A DNA stretch of 64,000 bases, taken from contig NZ_JAUYZI010000003.1 of assembly GCF_030700245.1 (NCBI RefSeq), positions 168,265 through 232,264 of the forward strand, in the 5' to 3' direction. The position numbers and the translations under genes were made by a program. Of this stretch, positions 1 through 7,835 are shown piece by piece. Under the pieces are notes generated by a model. That model made no database searches, was not told the DNA's origin, and was given only the letters and a program-made list of their open reading frames with translations. Positions within the stretch are counted from its first letter, which is position 1. Each line of letters opens with the position of its first letter. This stretch comes from Methylobacterium amylolyticum (lineage in GTDB: Bacteria; Pseudomonadota; Alphaproteobacteria; Rhizobiales; Beijerinckiaceae).

Positions 1-157
1 GCTCCAGGGGCTCCCGAAGTCCCGACAGGACGCGATCCGCATCGGCGCGTCCCGGCTTGGCGCAGGACGGCACGGCCGCAACCCGGGCGGCTTAAAGGTC
101 GATTCACGCAGTCCCGGTTAGGTTCGGCTAACGGTACTCCCGCGTAAACCGATCCGC

Positions 158-1282
158 ATGCCCCCTTCCGTCGACGCTCCGCCGGACTTGTCCGGGCTCA
201 TCGAACTGTCGCGCATCGAGCATCTCGATCTCAAGCCCGTGATCCTGCGGGTGCAGACCGACCTGTTCCTGCGGGCCGCGAGCCGCGACCGGGCCGAGAG
301 CGAGATCTTCGAGTCGCTGGCCTGCGGCCTGATCCCCACCGTGGACGACGACACCGCCCGCATCGTCGCCGAGAAGCTGGCGCCGTTCCCCGAGACGCCC
401 CCCGCCGTGCTGGAGGCGCTGGCCGCCCGCGGCGGGCAGGCGCGCGCGGCGGTGGTCGCCGGGGCGCCCAACCTCGGCCCGGCCCTGATCGAGGCGGCGC
501 TCGCTGCCGGGGACGGTCTCGCCGCCCGGCTCGCCGCGCGCCCCGGCCTCCACCGCGAGGCCGTGGAGGAGCTGGCCCGGGACGGACTGCCGGAGGTCGA
601 CCGGGCGCTCGCCGGCAACCTCGGCATCACCCTGCGCGGGACGGCGCTCGCCCAGCTCGTCGGCCGCGGGCGCGGGGCGGTCGACCTCGCCCGCGCGCTG
701 CTGGTCCGGCCCGATCTCTCGGCCGCCGACCTCGCGCCCCTCTACCTCCACGCCGATCCGATCCGCCGCGAGGCGATCGGCCGGACGGTGGAGGCCACCG
801 CCGCCCTGCGGCCCTGCCCGCCGCCGCCCCGGGGCCTCGGCGAGGCCCTGACCGCCCTGTCGTCCGCCCACGACGTGCCCGGCTTCGTCGCGGCGCTCGC
901 CGACGGGCTCGGGCTGCCCCACGAGTTCCTCGCGGCGATGCCCGACCCCGGCGCCCGCTACGACCTGCTGACGCTCGGCCTGCGCGCCGCCGGCCTGCAC
1001 GAGGAGGAGGCGGTCTACATCTTCCTCACCCTCAACCAGGGCGTGGCGCGCTCCGCCGAGCGGGTCGCCGGCCTCGTGCGGCTGTTCCGCACCGTGAGCC
1101 GGCCCGCCGCCCGGGATCTCGTCGCCGCGATCCTGGACCGGCCCCTCGCCGAGCGGGCGGTCGACGGACACCAGCCCTACCACGGCCCCGAGGCCCGGCT
1201 GCGGCAGGGTGCCGAGCGGGCGCTGCCGCAGCGCCCCGCCCAGCCCGTCCGCCCCCGCCGCACCGGCGGTGACGCCGTCTGA
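158..1282 (+). CDS. DUF2336 domain-containing protein
   Basis: The 374-residue product is soluble, with no signal peptide or membrane segment. It is built of short Ala/Leu-rich helical repeats (about residues 60-330) that resemble HEAT-like repeats, for example the LIEAALAAGDGLAARLAARPG stretch near residue 110. Length and repeat pattern fit the DUF2336 proteins common in Alphaproteobacteria, whose biochemical role is unknown. The C-terminus (about residues 340-374) is Pro/Arg-rich and probably disordered. The ATG at 158 is the first start after an upstream intergenic stretch in which I see nothing else. The family call rests on pattern recognition only. Confidence 0.7.
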   Translation: MPPSVDAPPDLSGLIELSRIEHLDLKPVILRVQTDLFLRAASRDRAESEIFESLACGLIPTVDDDTARIVAEKLAPFPETPPAVLEALAARGGQARAAVVAGAPNLGPALIEAALAAGDGLAARLAARPGLHREAVEELARDGLPEVDRALAGNLGITLRGTALAQLVGRGRGAVDLARALLVRPDLSAADLAPLYLHADPIRREAIGRTVEATAALRPCPPPPRGLGEALTALSSAHDVPGFVAALADGLGLPHEFLAAMPDPGARYDLLTLGLRAAGLHEEEAVYIFLTLNQGVARSAERVAGLVRLFRTVSRPAARDLVAAILDRPLAERAVDGHQPYHGPEARLRQGAERALPQRPAQPVRPRRTGGDAV

Positions 1283-1357
1283 CCCGTTCCGGCCTCCGCG
1301 CCCCGGACGCACCCGCGATCACGCCGCCTCGACCGGGTCGCGGGTCGGCGTCCCGCC

Positions 1358-1666
1358 TCAGCGCGCCTCCACGCCGCGCCACGCCGGCTGGCGATCGGCC
1401 GCGTCCAGGGTGTCGGCGGAGGCGGGCTCGGCCTCGCCGGCCCGGCGGCTCAGCTCGGCCATCAGCCCGCGGGCGAGGACATCGCGCACCACCCGTTCGC
1501 GGGTCTCCGGCGGGACCGCCTTCGCCACCGCCGGGATCGCGGCGGCCGGCCCGGGCAGCGCTTCGGCGAGCCGCTTCGCCTCGGCCGCCGGATCGGCGCC
1601 GCCCCGCAGCAGCGCGAGGTAGGAGAGGGCGCCGATCACCAGCGCGGCGCGCAGCAGGAACGTCAT
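1358..1666 (-). CDS. Small hypothetical protein with N-terminal hydrophobic segment
   Basis: The product of about 102 residues starts with a hydrophobic stretch (MTFLLRAALVIGALSYLALL) that could be a signal peptide or single membrane anchor. A charged Ala/Arg-rich region follows, including a PPETRERVVRDVLARGLMAE helix. The frame is open further upstream, but the ATG at 1666 gives a proper hydrophobic N-terminus and the upstream extension is Arg/Asp/Pro-rich, so 1666 is preferred. It is a monocistronic gene facing away from the histidine kinase. No family was recognised and no function is proposed. Confidence 0.5.
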   Translation of the reverse strand: MTFLLRAALVIGALSYLALLRGGADPAAEAKRLAEALPGPAAAIPAVAKAVPPETRERVVRDVLARGLMAELSRRAGEAEPASADTLDAADRQPAWRGVEAR

Positions 1667-1950
1667 CGGCGGCTCTCGGTCTGACGGATCACGGTCGGGA
1701 GAATCCGGCGGAGTCCGTGAAGCGCGCGTCAACCGCGCCGGGCTTTCGGTCGCGATGGTGAACGCCCGCCCGGGCGATGCGCCGGACGGCGCGGCGGCCC
1801 CGGCGGTTACCTTGCGGAAAGCATCCCGGCCGGTCGGCGAAGTCCCGCAACACTCGTTTAAGCGCGCTCTGCGACCGTCCGGAAGTCGTTCGAAGTCGAG
1901 CCGAGGGCGCGACGGAGCCTGACAAGCATCCTTCGCGGCGCGTGTGAGTC

Positions 1951-3861
1951 TTGCGTATTAAGAATATCTTGACCGCTCTGCTCGACGACCGCCTCGCCGG
2001 ACTCGTTCACGAATCCGTGGCCGACGACGCGGCGGTCCGGTTCCGCCACGAGCGCTTCCTGGTGTCACGGCTCGCCACCGGCGCGGTAATGATGGCGGTC
2101 CTGCCGCCCTACCTGCTGTGGCGCGGCGTACCCTCGACGATCGAGGCGCTGGCGATCGCGAGCCTCCTGCTGCCGATCCTCGCGGCGGTGCTGCTGGCGC
2201 GCACCGGCTCGCTGTGGGTCGCGCACGCGGTCTCGTCGGCCGGGCTCACCGGCCTCGTCGTCTGCCTCGCCGGGCTCACCGGCGGCGCCTCCTCGCCCGC
2301 GGCGGTCTGGCTGGTGGCGATCCCCCTGGAGGCGCTGGTCTCGGGCTCGTGGCGGGCCACCGCCGCCGCCTCGGCGCTGGCCGTGCTCGGCGTACTCGCG
2401 GTGATCCTGGGCGGGACCTGGGGCGGGGCCGGGCCGGTCATCGACCTCTCGCACTCGGTCGCGCTGCCCGTCTTCGCGCTCACCGCCATCGGCCACGTCG
2501 CCGCCCAGGCCCTGGAGCACATGCGCAACGAGGGCGCGTGGCGCGAGCGGCTGCGCGACAACGAGGCCCGCGACCGCCTCCTGCTCTCGGCGATCGACGA
2601 CCTCGTGACGTGGCACGACCGCAACGGCCGGGTGCTGGAAGCGTCCGCCTCCGCGGTCAAGCTCGTCGGCGCCGAGGCGCCGGCCCTGCGCGGCCACGGC
2701 CTGCTGGAGCGGGTCCACGTCGCCGACCGGCCGGCCTTCCTCAAGGCGGTGAGCGATGTCGCCGCCTCCGGCAAGCCCGCGACCCTGCCGCTGCGGCTCC
2801 ACGTCGAGCCCGCCGCCGGCCGGGCGGATGGGGCGCGGCTGATCCACGCCGAGATGCGCGCCCACCGCATCGAGCGCGGCCCCAGCGACGCCGGGATGAC
2901 CGTGGTCGCCGTGACCCGCGACATGACCGAGCACCACCGCCACGCCCAGGAGCTCGAGGCCGCCCGCGCGGAGGCCGAGCGCGCCGACGCGATCAAGGGC
3001 CGGTTCCTCGCCAACGTCACGCACGAGCTGCGCACGCCGCTCAACGCGATCATCGGCTTCTCCGAGGTGCTGGCCGGGGAGGGGGCGATCGCCCTCGGGC
3101 CGGAGCGGGCCCGGGAATACGCCGTCATCATCGGCCAGTCGGGCCACCACCTGCTCGGCGTCGTGAACACCCTGCTCGACATGAGCCGGATCCAGAGCGG
3201 TAACTTCGACTACGAGCCGGAATCCCTCGACGCCGCCGCGCTGGTGCGCACCTGCTGCGACCTGATGACCCTGAAGGCTCAGGCCGCCGGGATCGCCCTG
3301 TCCGCGGACGTCCGCGGCCCTGTCGAGATCACCGCCGACCCGCGCGCCTGCCGGCAGGTGCTGATCAACCTGATCTCGAACGCCGTGAAGTTCACCCCCG
3401 CGGGCGGCCGGGTCGAGGTCTCCCTGCGCCGCGGCCTCGACGACCTGGAGATCACCGTCGCCGATACCGGGTCGGGCGTCGCCGAGGCCGACCTGCCGCG
3501 GCTCGGCACCCCGTTCTTCCAGGCCGGGCTCGGCGGCTACAAGCGGGCCCACGAGGGCACCGGGCTCGGGCTCTCGGTGGTGCAGGGCCTCGTCGGGCTG
3601 CACGGCGGCGCGATCCGGATCGAGAGCGCGCCGGGGGCCGGCACCGCGGTGTCCGTGACCCTGCCCCTCGACGGCCGGGCCGGCGCCGCTGCCGATCCCG
3701 CGCCCCGCCCCGCCCCGATCCGCACGGCCGTGCGCCACGCGGTGCCGCCGCGCTCCACGGTGGTGCGCCTGCCGCTCGGCCTGTTCGACCCCGAGCCCAC
3801 CGGGACCGCGCTGGCCGCCTCCGAGCTGGCGGACGCGTCGAGCCTGCGCCGGGCCGGCTGA
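1951..3861 (+). CDS. Membrane PAS-domain sensor histidine kinase (DivJ/PleC-like)
   Basis: This 636-residue kinase has a hydrophobic N-terminal sensor region with about five to six membrane segments (residues 38-185), a PAS-like domain (about 205-325), a HisKA dimerisation domain and a HATPase_c domain. The phospho-acceptor is His358 in VTHELRTPLNAIIGF. The N box (LINLISNAVKFTP), G1 box (DTGSGV) and G2 box (GTGLGLSVVQGL) are intact, so it should be active. The C-terminal tail (about 580-636) is Pro/Ala-rich. The start is a TTG at 1951; the only upstream in-frame GTG is followed at once by a stop. No response regulator is adjacent, which suggests an orphan kinase. The DivJ/PleC comparison is based on the H-box style and is tentative. 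Confidence 0.85.
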   Translation: MRIKNILTALLDDRLAGLVHESVADDAAVRFRHERFLVSRLATGAVMMAVLPPYLLWRGVPSTIEALAIASLLLPILAAVLLARTGSLWVAHAVSSAGLTGLVVCLAGLTGGASSPAAVWLVAIPLEALVSGSWRATAAASALAVLGVLAVILGGTWGGAGPVIDLSHSVALPVFALTAIGHVAAQALEHMRNEGAWRERLRDNEARDRLLLSAIDDLVTWHDRNGRVLEASASAVKLVGAEAPALRGHGLLERVHVADRPAFLKAVSDVAASGKPATLPLRLHVEPAAGRADGARLIHAEMRAHRIERGPSDAGMTVVAVTRDMTEHHRHAQELEAARAEAERADAIKGRFLANVTHELRTPLNAIIGFSEVLAGEGAIALGPERAREYAVIIGQSGHHLLGVVNTLLDMSRIQSGNFDYEPESLDAAALVRTCCDLMTLKAQAAGIALSADVRGPVEITADPRACRQVLINLISNAVKFTPAGGRVEVSLRRGLDDLEITVADTGSGVAEADLPRLGTPFFQAGLGGYKRAHEGTGLGLSVVQGLVGLHGGAIRIESAPGAGTAVSVTLPLDGRAGAAADPAPRPAPIRTAVRHAVPPRSTVVRLPLGLFDPEPTGTALAASELADASSLRRAG

Positions 3862-3900
3862 CCCCGCGCATCGAGAACCGGATCCGGAGAAGGAGTGACG

Positions 3901-4593
3901 ATGCCAGGCTACCGCGAGATCACCGTCGCGGGCGAGGGCCGCCCCCGCCGCGCCCGGGCGCAGCGCGGCGCGGCGCCGCGCGACTGGCGCGCGGCGCTCC
4001 GCGGCGCCCTGTCCGGCGCGGTGGGCCTGTGCCGCGAGAGCCCCGGGACCGCCGTCGGCGGCGTGGTCGCCGTCGCCGCGGCCGGGCTCGTCTGCGTCAA
4101 CGCCCTCGGCTACCAGACCGGGCGCCACCCCGCGCCGATCCTGCCCAAGGTCCCGGCCAAGGAGATCGCCGCCCGGGAGCCCGGCAAGGAGGCCGCCGCG
4201 CGGGCGGCTCCGTCCGAGCCGGTCCGGGTGATCCCGCAGGCGGAAGCCGCGCCGAAGCCGGCGGCGCGCGACGCGATCGGCGACCTGATCCGCTCCGAGG
4301 AGACCACCGCCTCGGTCACCCCCAGGCAGCCGGCCAAACCGCCGGTCCGGGAGGCGGCCAAGCCCGATTCCAAGTCGGCCGCGAAGCCCGACGCCGCTGG
4401 GTCGGAGGCTTCGGTGCTGCGGGCGCAGCGGGCGCTGGCCAAGCTCGGCTACGCGGTGAAGGCGGACGGGGCGCTGGGGCCCGGAACCCGAGCGGCGCTC
4501 GAACGCTTCGAGCGCGACCGAAAGCTCCCGGTCACCGGCGAGGCCTCGGGCCGGACGCTGCGCGCGTTGATGGTCCGGGCCAGCCAGGGATAA
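3901..4593 (+). CDS. Membrane-anchored peptidoglycan-binding domain protein
   Basis: The 230-residue protein has a basic N-terminus, one transmembrane segment at about residues 50-70 (GGVVAVAAAGLVCVNALGY), a long Ala/Pro/Lys linker, and a C-terminal PG_binding_1-like domain at about 165-228 with the typical LRAQRALAKLGY start and an ALERFERDRKLPVTGE repeat. Topology predicts that the linker and binding domain lie in the periplasm and contact the cell wall. The ATG at 3901 follows a strong GGAGAAGGAG ribosome site; a GTG six bases upstream is less well placed. It lies 39 bases behind the histidine kinase and may be cotranscribed with it. No catalytic domain is visible. Confidence 0.75.
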   Translation: MPGYREITVAGEGRPRRARAQRGAAPRDWRAALRGALSGAVGLCRESPGTAVGGVVAVAAAGLVCVNALGYQTGRHPAPILPKVPAKEIAAREPGKEAAARAAPSEPVRVIPQAEAAPKPAARDAIGDLIRSEETTASVTPRQPAKPPVREAAKPDSKSAAKPDAAGSEASVLRAQRALAKLGYAVKADGALGPGTRAALERFERDRKLPVTGEASGRTLRALMVRASQG

Positions 4594-4620
4594 GTAGGGT
4601 CTCTCCGGAAGCCCGAACAG

Positions 4621-4962
4621 ATGCAGCGTCTGCGGTCCGATTTCTGGGTCTCGGCCCACCTGAGGCGGCTCGGCGTCGAGGGGATCCCCGCGGTGCTGCG
4701 GCGCCGGGGCGCGGCGGAGGCCGGCGCGGTGTTCGTCAAGGTCGACCGGCTCGACGGCACCGCCGACCTCTACGGGCCGGCGCCGCAGGCCCTGATCGAG
4801 GCCGAGGATGCGGGCGAGCGCCGGTTCTCGGTCCTGATCGCGGGCGGCACGCCGCTCGATGCCGAGGAGCGGCTGGCCAAGGAGATCCGCTTCGATTCCG
4901 ACCTCTGGATCGTCGAGATCGACGACCGGCAGGGCCGGCACTACCTGGATCTGGCGGCGTAG
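4621..4962 (+). CDS. DUF1491 family protein
   Basis: A compact soluble protein of 113 residues, with no signal peptide. The opening RLRSDFWVSAHLRRL, the central GAVFVKVDRLDGTADLYGPAP and the end DSDLWIVEIDDRQGRHYLDL match my recollection of DUF1491, a small alphaproteobacterial family often found beside peptidoglycan-binding proteins. The function is unknown. It follows the peptidoglycan-binding gene by 27 bases and precedes the M20 peptidase by 30, so the three are probably one transcription unit. Confidence 0.8.
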   Translation: MQRLRSDFWVSAHLRRLGVEGIPAVLRRRGAAEAGAVFVKVDRLDGTADLYGPAPQALIEAEDAGERRFSVLIAGGTPLDAEERLAKEIRFDSDLWIVEIDDRQGRHYLDLAA

Positions 4963-4981
4963 CCGGCCGGCGCGCCCACCG

Positions 4982-5017
4982 GAGATCACGCCATGTCGCG
5001 AGATCACGCCATGTCGC
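4982..5017 (+). repeat. 18-bp tandem duplication over a start codon
   Basis: Two perfect copies of an 18-base unit (GAGATCACGCCATGTCGC) lie head to tail. Each carries an ATG, so the M20 peptidase gene has two in-frame starts six codons apart (4993 and 5011). The duplication repeats the residues MSRDHA/MSRDEA and also copies part of the ribosome site. Confidence 0.95.
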
Positions 5018-6432
5018 GGGACGAGGCCATCGCGCGCGCCGAGGCCGCCTTCGATTCGGGTGCGTTCCTCGCCCTGCTGCGCGCGGCGGTTGCGATGCCG
5101 ACCGAGAGCCAGGCGCCGGGGCAGGAGGCGGCCCTGCGCGGCTATCTCGACGGCTTCGTCGCACCGCTCCTGGCCCGCCTCGGCTTCGAGTCCCCGGCGA
5201 TCCACGAGAACCCGGACGGCGTGCACGGCCCGTTCCTGATCGCCGCCCGCCGCGAGGCCGCCGACCTGCCGACCGTGCTGGTCTACGGCCACGGCGACAC
5301 CGTGCGCGGCTATCCCGAGCAGTGGCGGGCGGGGCTCGGGCCGTGGGAGATCACCGTCGAGGGCGACCGCTGGTACGGGCGCGGCACCGCCGACAACAAG
5401 GGCCAGCACGTCCTCAACCTCGCCGCCCTGGAGCAGGTGATCGCCGCCCGCGGCGGCCGGCTCGGCTTCAACGTCAAACTCCTGATCGAGATGGGCGAGG
5501 AGGCCGGCTCCCCGGGCCTGCGGGCGCTGTGCCGGGCGCAGGCCGCGGCGCTCGCCGCGGACGTGCTGATCGCCTCGGACGGTCCCCGCCTCAGCGCCGA
5601 GCGCCCGACCCTGTTCCTGGGCTCGCGCGGAGCCTACAACTTCGAGCTGGACGTGGACCTGCGCGAGGGCGCCCACCATTCCGGCAACTGGGGCGGCCTG
5701 CTGCGCAACCCCGGCACGGTGCTGGCGAGCGCCATCGCCTCCCTCGTCGACGCCCGCGGCGCGATCCGGGCCGAGGCCCTGCGCCCGCCGCCGATCCCCG
5801 AGGGCGTGCGCGCGGCCCTGCGCGACATCCGCGTCGGCGCGGACCCGGACGGGCCGGGGATCGACGCGGAGTGGGGCGAGCCGGGGCTCAGCCCGGCCGA
5901 GCGGGTGTTCGCCTGGAACGCCCTGGAGGTGCTGGCCTTCACCACCGGCGACCCGGACGGGCCCCTCAACGCCGTGCCGCCCCGCGCCCGAGCGACGCTC
6001 CAGCTCCGGTTCGTGGTCGGCACCGACTGGCAGAACCTCGTCGCCAACGTCCGCGCCCATCTCGACGCGCACGGTTTCCCGATGGTGGCGGTGCGCCCGG
6101 CCCGCGGCGCGGAGGTCTTCCAGGCGACGCGGCTGCCGGTGGAGGATCCCTGGGTGGACTGGGCGATGGCCTCGATCGCGGCGAGCAGCGGCAAGGTGCC
6201 GGCGCTGCTGCCGAACCTCGGCGGCTCGCTGCCGAACGACGCCTTCTCCGAGATCCTCGGCCTGCCGACCCTCTGGGTGCCGCACTCCTATCCCGCCTGC
6301 CGCCAGCACGGGCCGGACGAGCACCTGCTCGCCTCCAGCACCCGCGAGGCGATGGCGATCATGGCCGGCCTGTTCTGGGACCTCGGCGCGGACGGCCCGG
6401 AGATCCTGCGGCGGCGTCGGGCGGCCGCGTGA
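4993..6432 (+). CDS. M20 family metallopeptidase (dipeptidase/deacylase type)
   Basis: This 479-residue zinc-dependent hydrolase belongs to the M20/ArgE/DapE/carnosinase superfamily. The first metal motif is HGD (His100, Asp102) in VLVYGHGDTV, the second is RWYGRGTADNKGQH, the catalytic Glu pair is Glu169-Glu170 in EMGEEAGS, and a final metal His lies in PDEHLLASS near residue 440. A lid/dimerisation domain fills the middle. No signal peptide is seen, so it should act in the cytoplasm on peptides or N-acyl amino acids; the exact substrate cannot be read. Two starts are possible because of the 18-bp duplication; the ATG at 4993 has GGAG 7-8 bases upstream. Confidence 0.88.
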   Translation: MSRDHAMSRDEAIARAEAAFDSGAFLALLRAAVAMPTESQAPGQEAALRGYLDGFVAPLLARLGFESPAIHENPDGVHGPFLIAARREAADLPTVLVYGHGDTVRGYPEQWRAGLGPWEITVEGDRWYGRGTADNKGQHVLNLAALEQVIAARGGRLGFNVKLLIEMGEEAGSPGLRALCRAQAAALAADVLIASDGPRLSAERPTLFLGSRGAYNFELDVDLREGAHHSGNWGGLLRNPGTVLASAIASLVDARGAIRAEALRPPPIPEGVRAALRDIRVGADPDGPGIDAEWGEPGLSPAERVFAWNALEVLAFTTGDPDGPLNAVPPRARATLQLRFVVGTDWQNLVANVRAHLDAHGFPMVAVRPARGAEVFQATRLPVEDPWVDWAMASIAASSGKVPALLPNLGGSLPNDAFSEILGLPTLWVPHSYPACRQHGPDEHLLASSTREAMAIMAGLFWDLGADGPEILRRRRAAA

Positions 6433-6745
6433 GTGCCCCGTCGGCCGCCGATCGACGCGCACATCCGCCGTCCGTCGGCAGACTGTCCTGCCCAACGACC
6501 GCCGTCACGCTCGCCCGCCCTGGATGGATTGTCGCCGTTGCATCGGCAGGTCGAGTACCCTCGGAAGGCGAGACACAGTCGGTGCGCGCGCCTGCATCAG
6601 GGTGCGGCTCTTAAGGGGGCGTGACGGCGGGAGGCGCGACAAGTCGGGAGGCGGGCACGGCGGGAGCCGTCAGCCATACGAACCACTCGACAACCTTCGG
6701 ACCATCGTTACCTTCGAGACCACGGCGTATGCCAAGGAGCCCACA
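6433..6745. other. Intergenic region before low-GC islet
   Basis: These 313 bases separate the M20 peptidase from the low-GC gene pair. Short open frames cross it, but none has a convincing ribosome site or recognisable product. The drop in GC begins in its last third (about 6650 onward). I saw no tRNA, inverted repeats or attachment-site duplication that would mark an insertion boundary. Confidence 0.5.
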
Positions 6746-6934
6746 ATGGCCGACAAGGATAAGACCGGGCCTCCGGCAGATCGCGAGCCGTGGCTTCCGA
6801 TCACATCCGATGACCTCAGACGAGAATTGGACGACGTTCGGCGCGCGGAAGAGGATGCCCGTAGATATGTCGACGAGAGACGAAAGAGTATCCGAAAGGG
6901 AGCAAGACGGGCTCCCCGGACGTTCCGTCTATGA
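6746..6934 (+). CDS. Small hypothetical charged protein, overlaps next gene
   Basis: A 62-residue, highly charged product: an acidic/polar first half (MADKDKTGPPADREPWLPIT), a probable amphipathic helix (DDLRRELDDVRRAEEDARRY) and a strongly basic tail (KSIRKGARRAPR). The ATG at 6746 is preceded by AAGGAG with suitable spacing. Its last 80 bases overlap the start of the DUF6414-like gene in another frame, so the two are probably translationally coupled. Base composition is lower in GC than all neighbours. No homologue was recognised. A toxin-antitoxin-like small partner or a regulatory leader are both possible; neither is shown. Confidence 0.5.
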   Translation: MADKDKTGPPADREPWLPITSDDLRRELDDVRRAEEDARRYVDERRKSIRKGARRAPRTFRL

Positions 6935-7835
6935 TTTTCTCTATAGCGACAACAAGAGAATCGGATCTTTCCTCTCCCAGTTTGATGACAACGGCCTTCT
7001 TGAGAAGTTGACGCAGATCGAGGGAGCTTCGAAGAACGTCACTCGAGGCTACAAGTTCAGCATCGGGGGCGGTGCAACGGTCGTAGGTACGGGCGGAACC
7101 GGAACGATCGGTATCGAGCGAGGCCCTGGCGAGCAAGGAACGGAAAGCCTTCAGAGGGTCTACGACCCGCTCTGGACCAATGCTCTGACGTTGCTCGATT
7201 TCCTGATGCTGGAAGACCTCATAAACAAAGACATAAAAGCTGCGCGAATCGGTCAATTCGTCCTGCTGAGGGGAAGATTGTCGATCTTCGACATGAACGC
7301 TTTGAAGGGACTGTGGAATATACCAACCGTAAAGGACAATCTCATAGCCGGGCAAGTTCAGCAACAGGAAGCAGCCCACATCGCGTCCGGTAGGCCCGTC
7401 TCCAACGCCGAGCGTCGCCAACTTGCCGCATCGTGGAAGGCGGAAGCGACAAAACAAATGAGCTTCAACCTCGATGTTCTGAATATACTTCCACATTCGA
7501 TTTTGTGTAGCATCAATGACGACGGGCATTTTGCTTGGTGCAGTTTGATGTCTGACAGCTTGGTCACCACGTCGAGTGACTTGCTCATCAAGTATGGGGT
7601 CAATGTCGCCGGTGATTGGGCCATGTTGGCCGTGCTGGACGCCTTGCCCTCGAACGAAGCCGACGCCGCCGGAGACTTGGAAGCGTTGGCGACCGACGCG
7701 ATGTCGCTCGGTGGGCTGGGAGCGGGCGTCGCCGCGATGGCACCCGTCGTGAGGGCCGTTCTCGGCAGACCGGCGGGTGCGTTCGGCGTGACCCCTCTGA
7801 TGATTTTCCGACAGGTCGCCAGTCAGGATTCCTAG
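6855..7835 (+). CDS. DUF6414-like protein in low-GC islet
   Basis: This product of about 326 residues begins its conserved-looking part with RSVYDFLYSDNKRIGSFLSQFDD, reminiscent of DUF6414, a bacterial family of unknown function whose members start with a similar YDFLY..D..R..S...Q block. A Gly-rich segment (about residues 65-95), a long helical middle, and a hydrophobic Ala/Gly-rich C-terminus (about 270-310, GGLGAGVAAMAPVVRAVLG) follow. Two starts are plausible, 6855 and 6867, sharing GGAAGAGG upstream. Line 7201-7260 counts 27 G+C of 60, against 49 of 60 at 8041-8100, which indicates recent acquisition. It ends in a CTAG shared with the convergent glycosyltransferase. The family assignment is tentative and the function unknown. 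Confidence 0.5.
   Translation: MPVDMSTRDERVSEREQDGLPGRSVYDFLYSDNKRIGSFLSQFDDNGLLEKLTQIEGASKNVTRGYKFSIGGGATVVGTGGTGTIGIERGPGEQGTESLQRVYDPLWTNALTLLDFLMLEDLINKDIKAARIGQFVLLRGRLSIFDMNALKGLWNIPTVKDNLIAGQVQQQEAAHIASGRPVSNAERRQLAASWKAEATKQMSFNLDVLNILPHSILCSINDDGHFAWCSLMSDSLVTTSSDLLIKYGVNVAGDWAMLAVLDALPSNEADAAGDLEALATDAMSLGGLGAGVAAMAPVVRAVLGRPAGAFGVTPLMIFRQVASQDS

Noticed and set aside
1..157. tRNA or RNA gene at the left edge
   Set aside because: No cloverleaf or conserved T-loop sequence visible; the stretch appears to be plain upstream DNA.
2065..6495. Very long minus-strand open frame of 1476 codons opposite the histidine kinase, PG-binding and M20 genes
   Set aside because: It is a shadow of the plus-strand genes: low-complexity Arg/Gly/Asp-rich, no domains, and it crosses several genes with clear families.
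6433..6745. Phage or IS attachment boundary upstream of the low-GC islet
   Set aside because: No tRNA, no terminal inverted repeats, no direct repeat flanking 6640-7835 and no integrase were seen.
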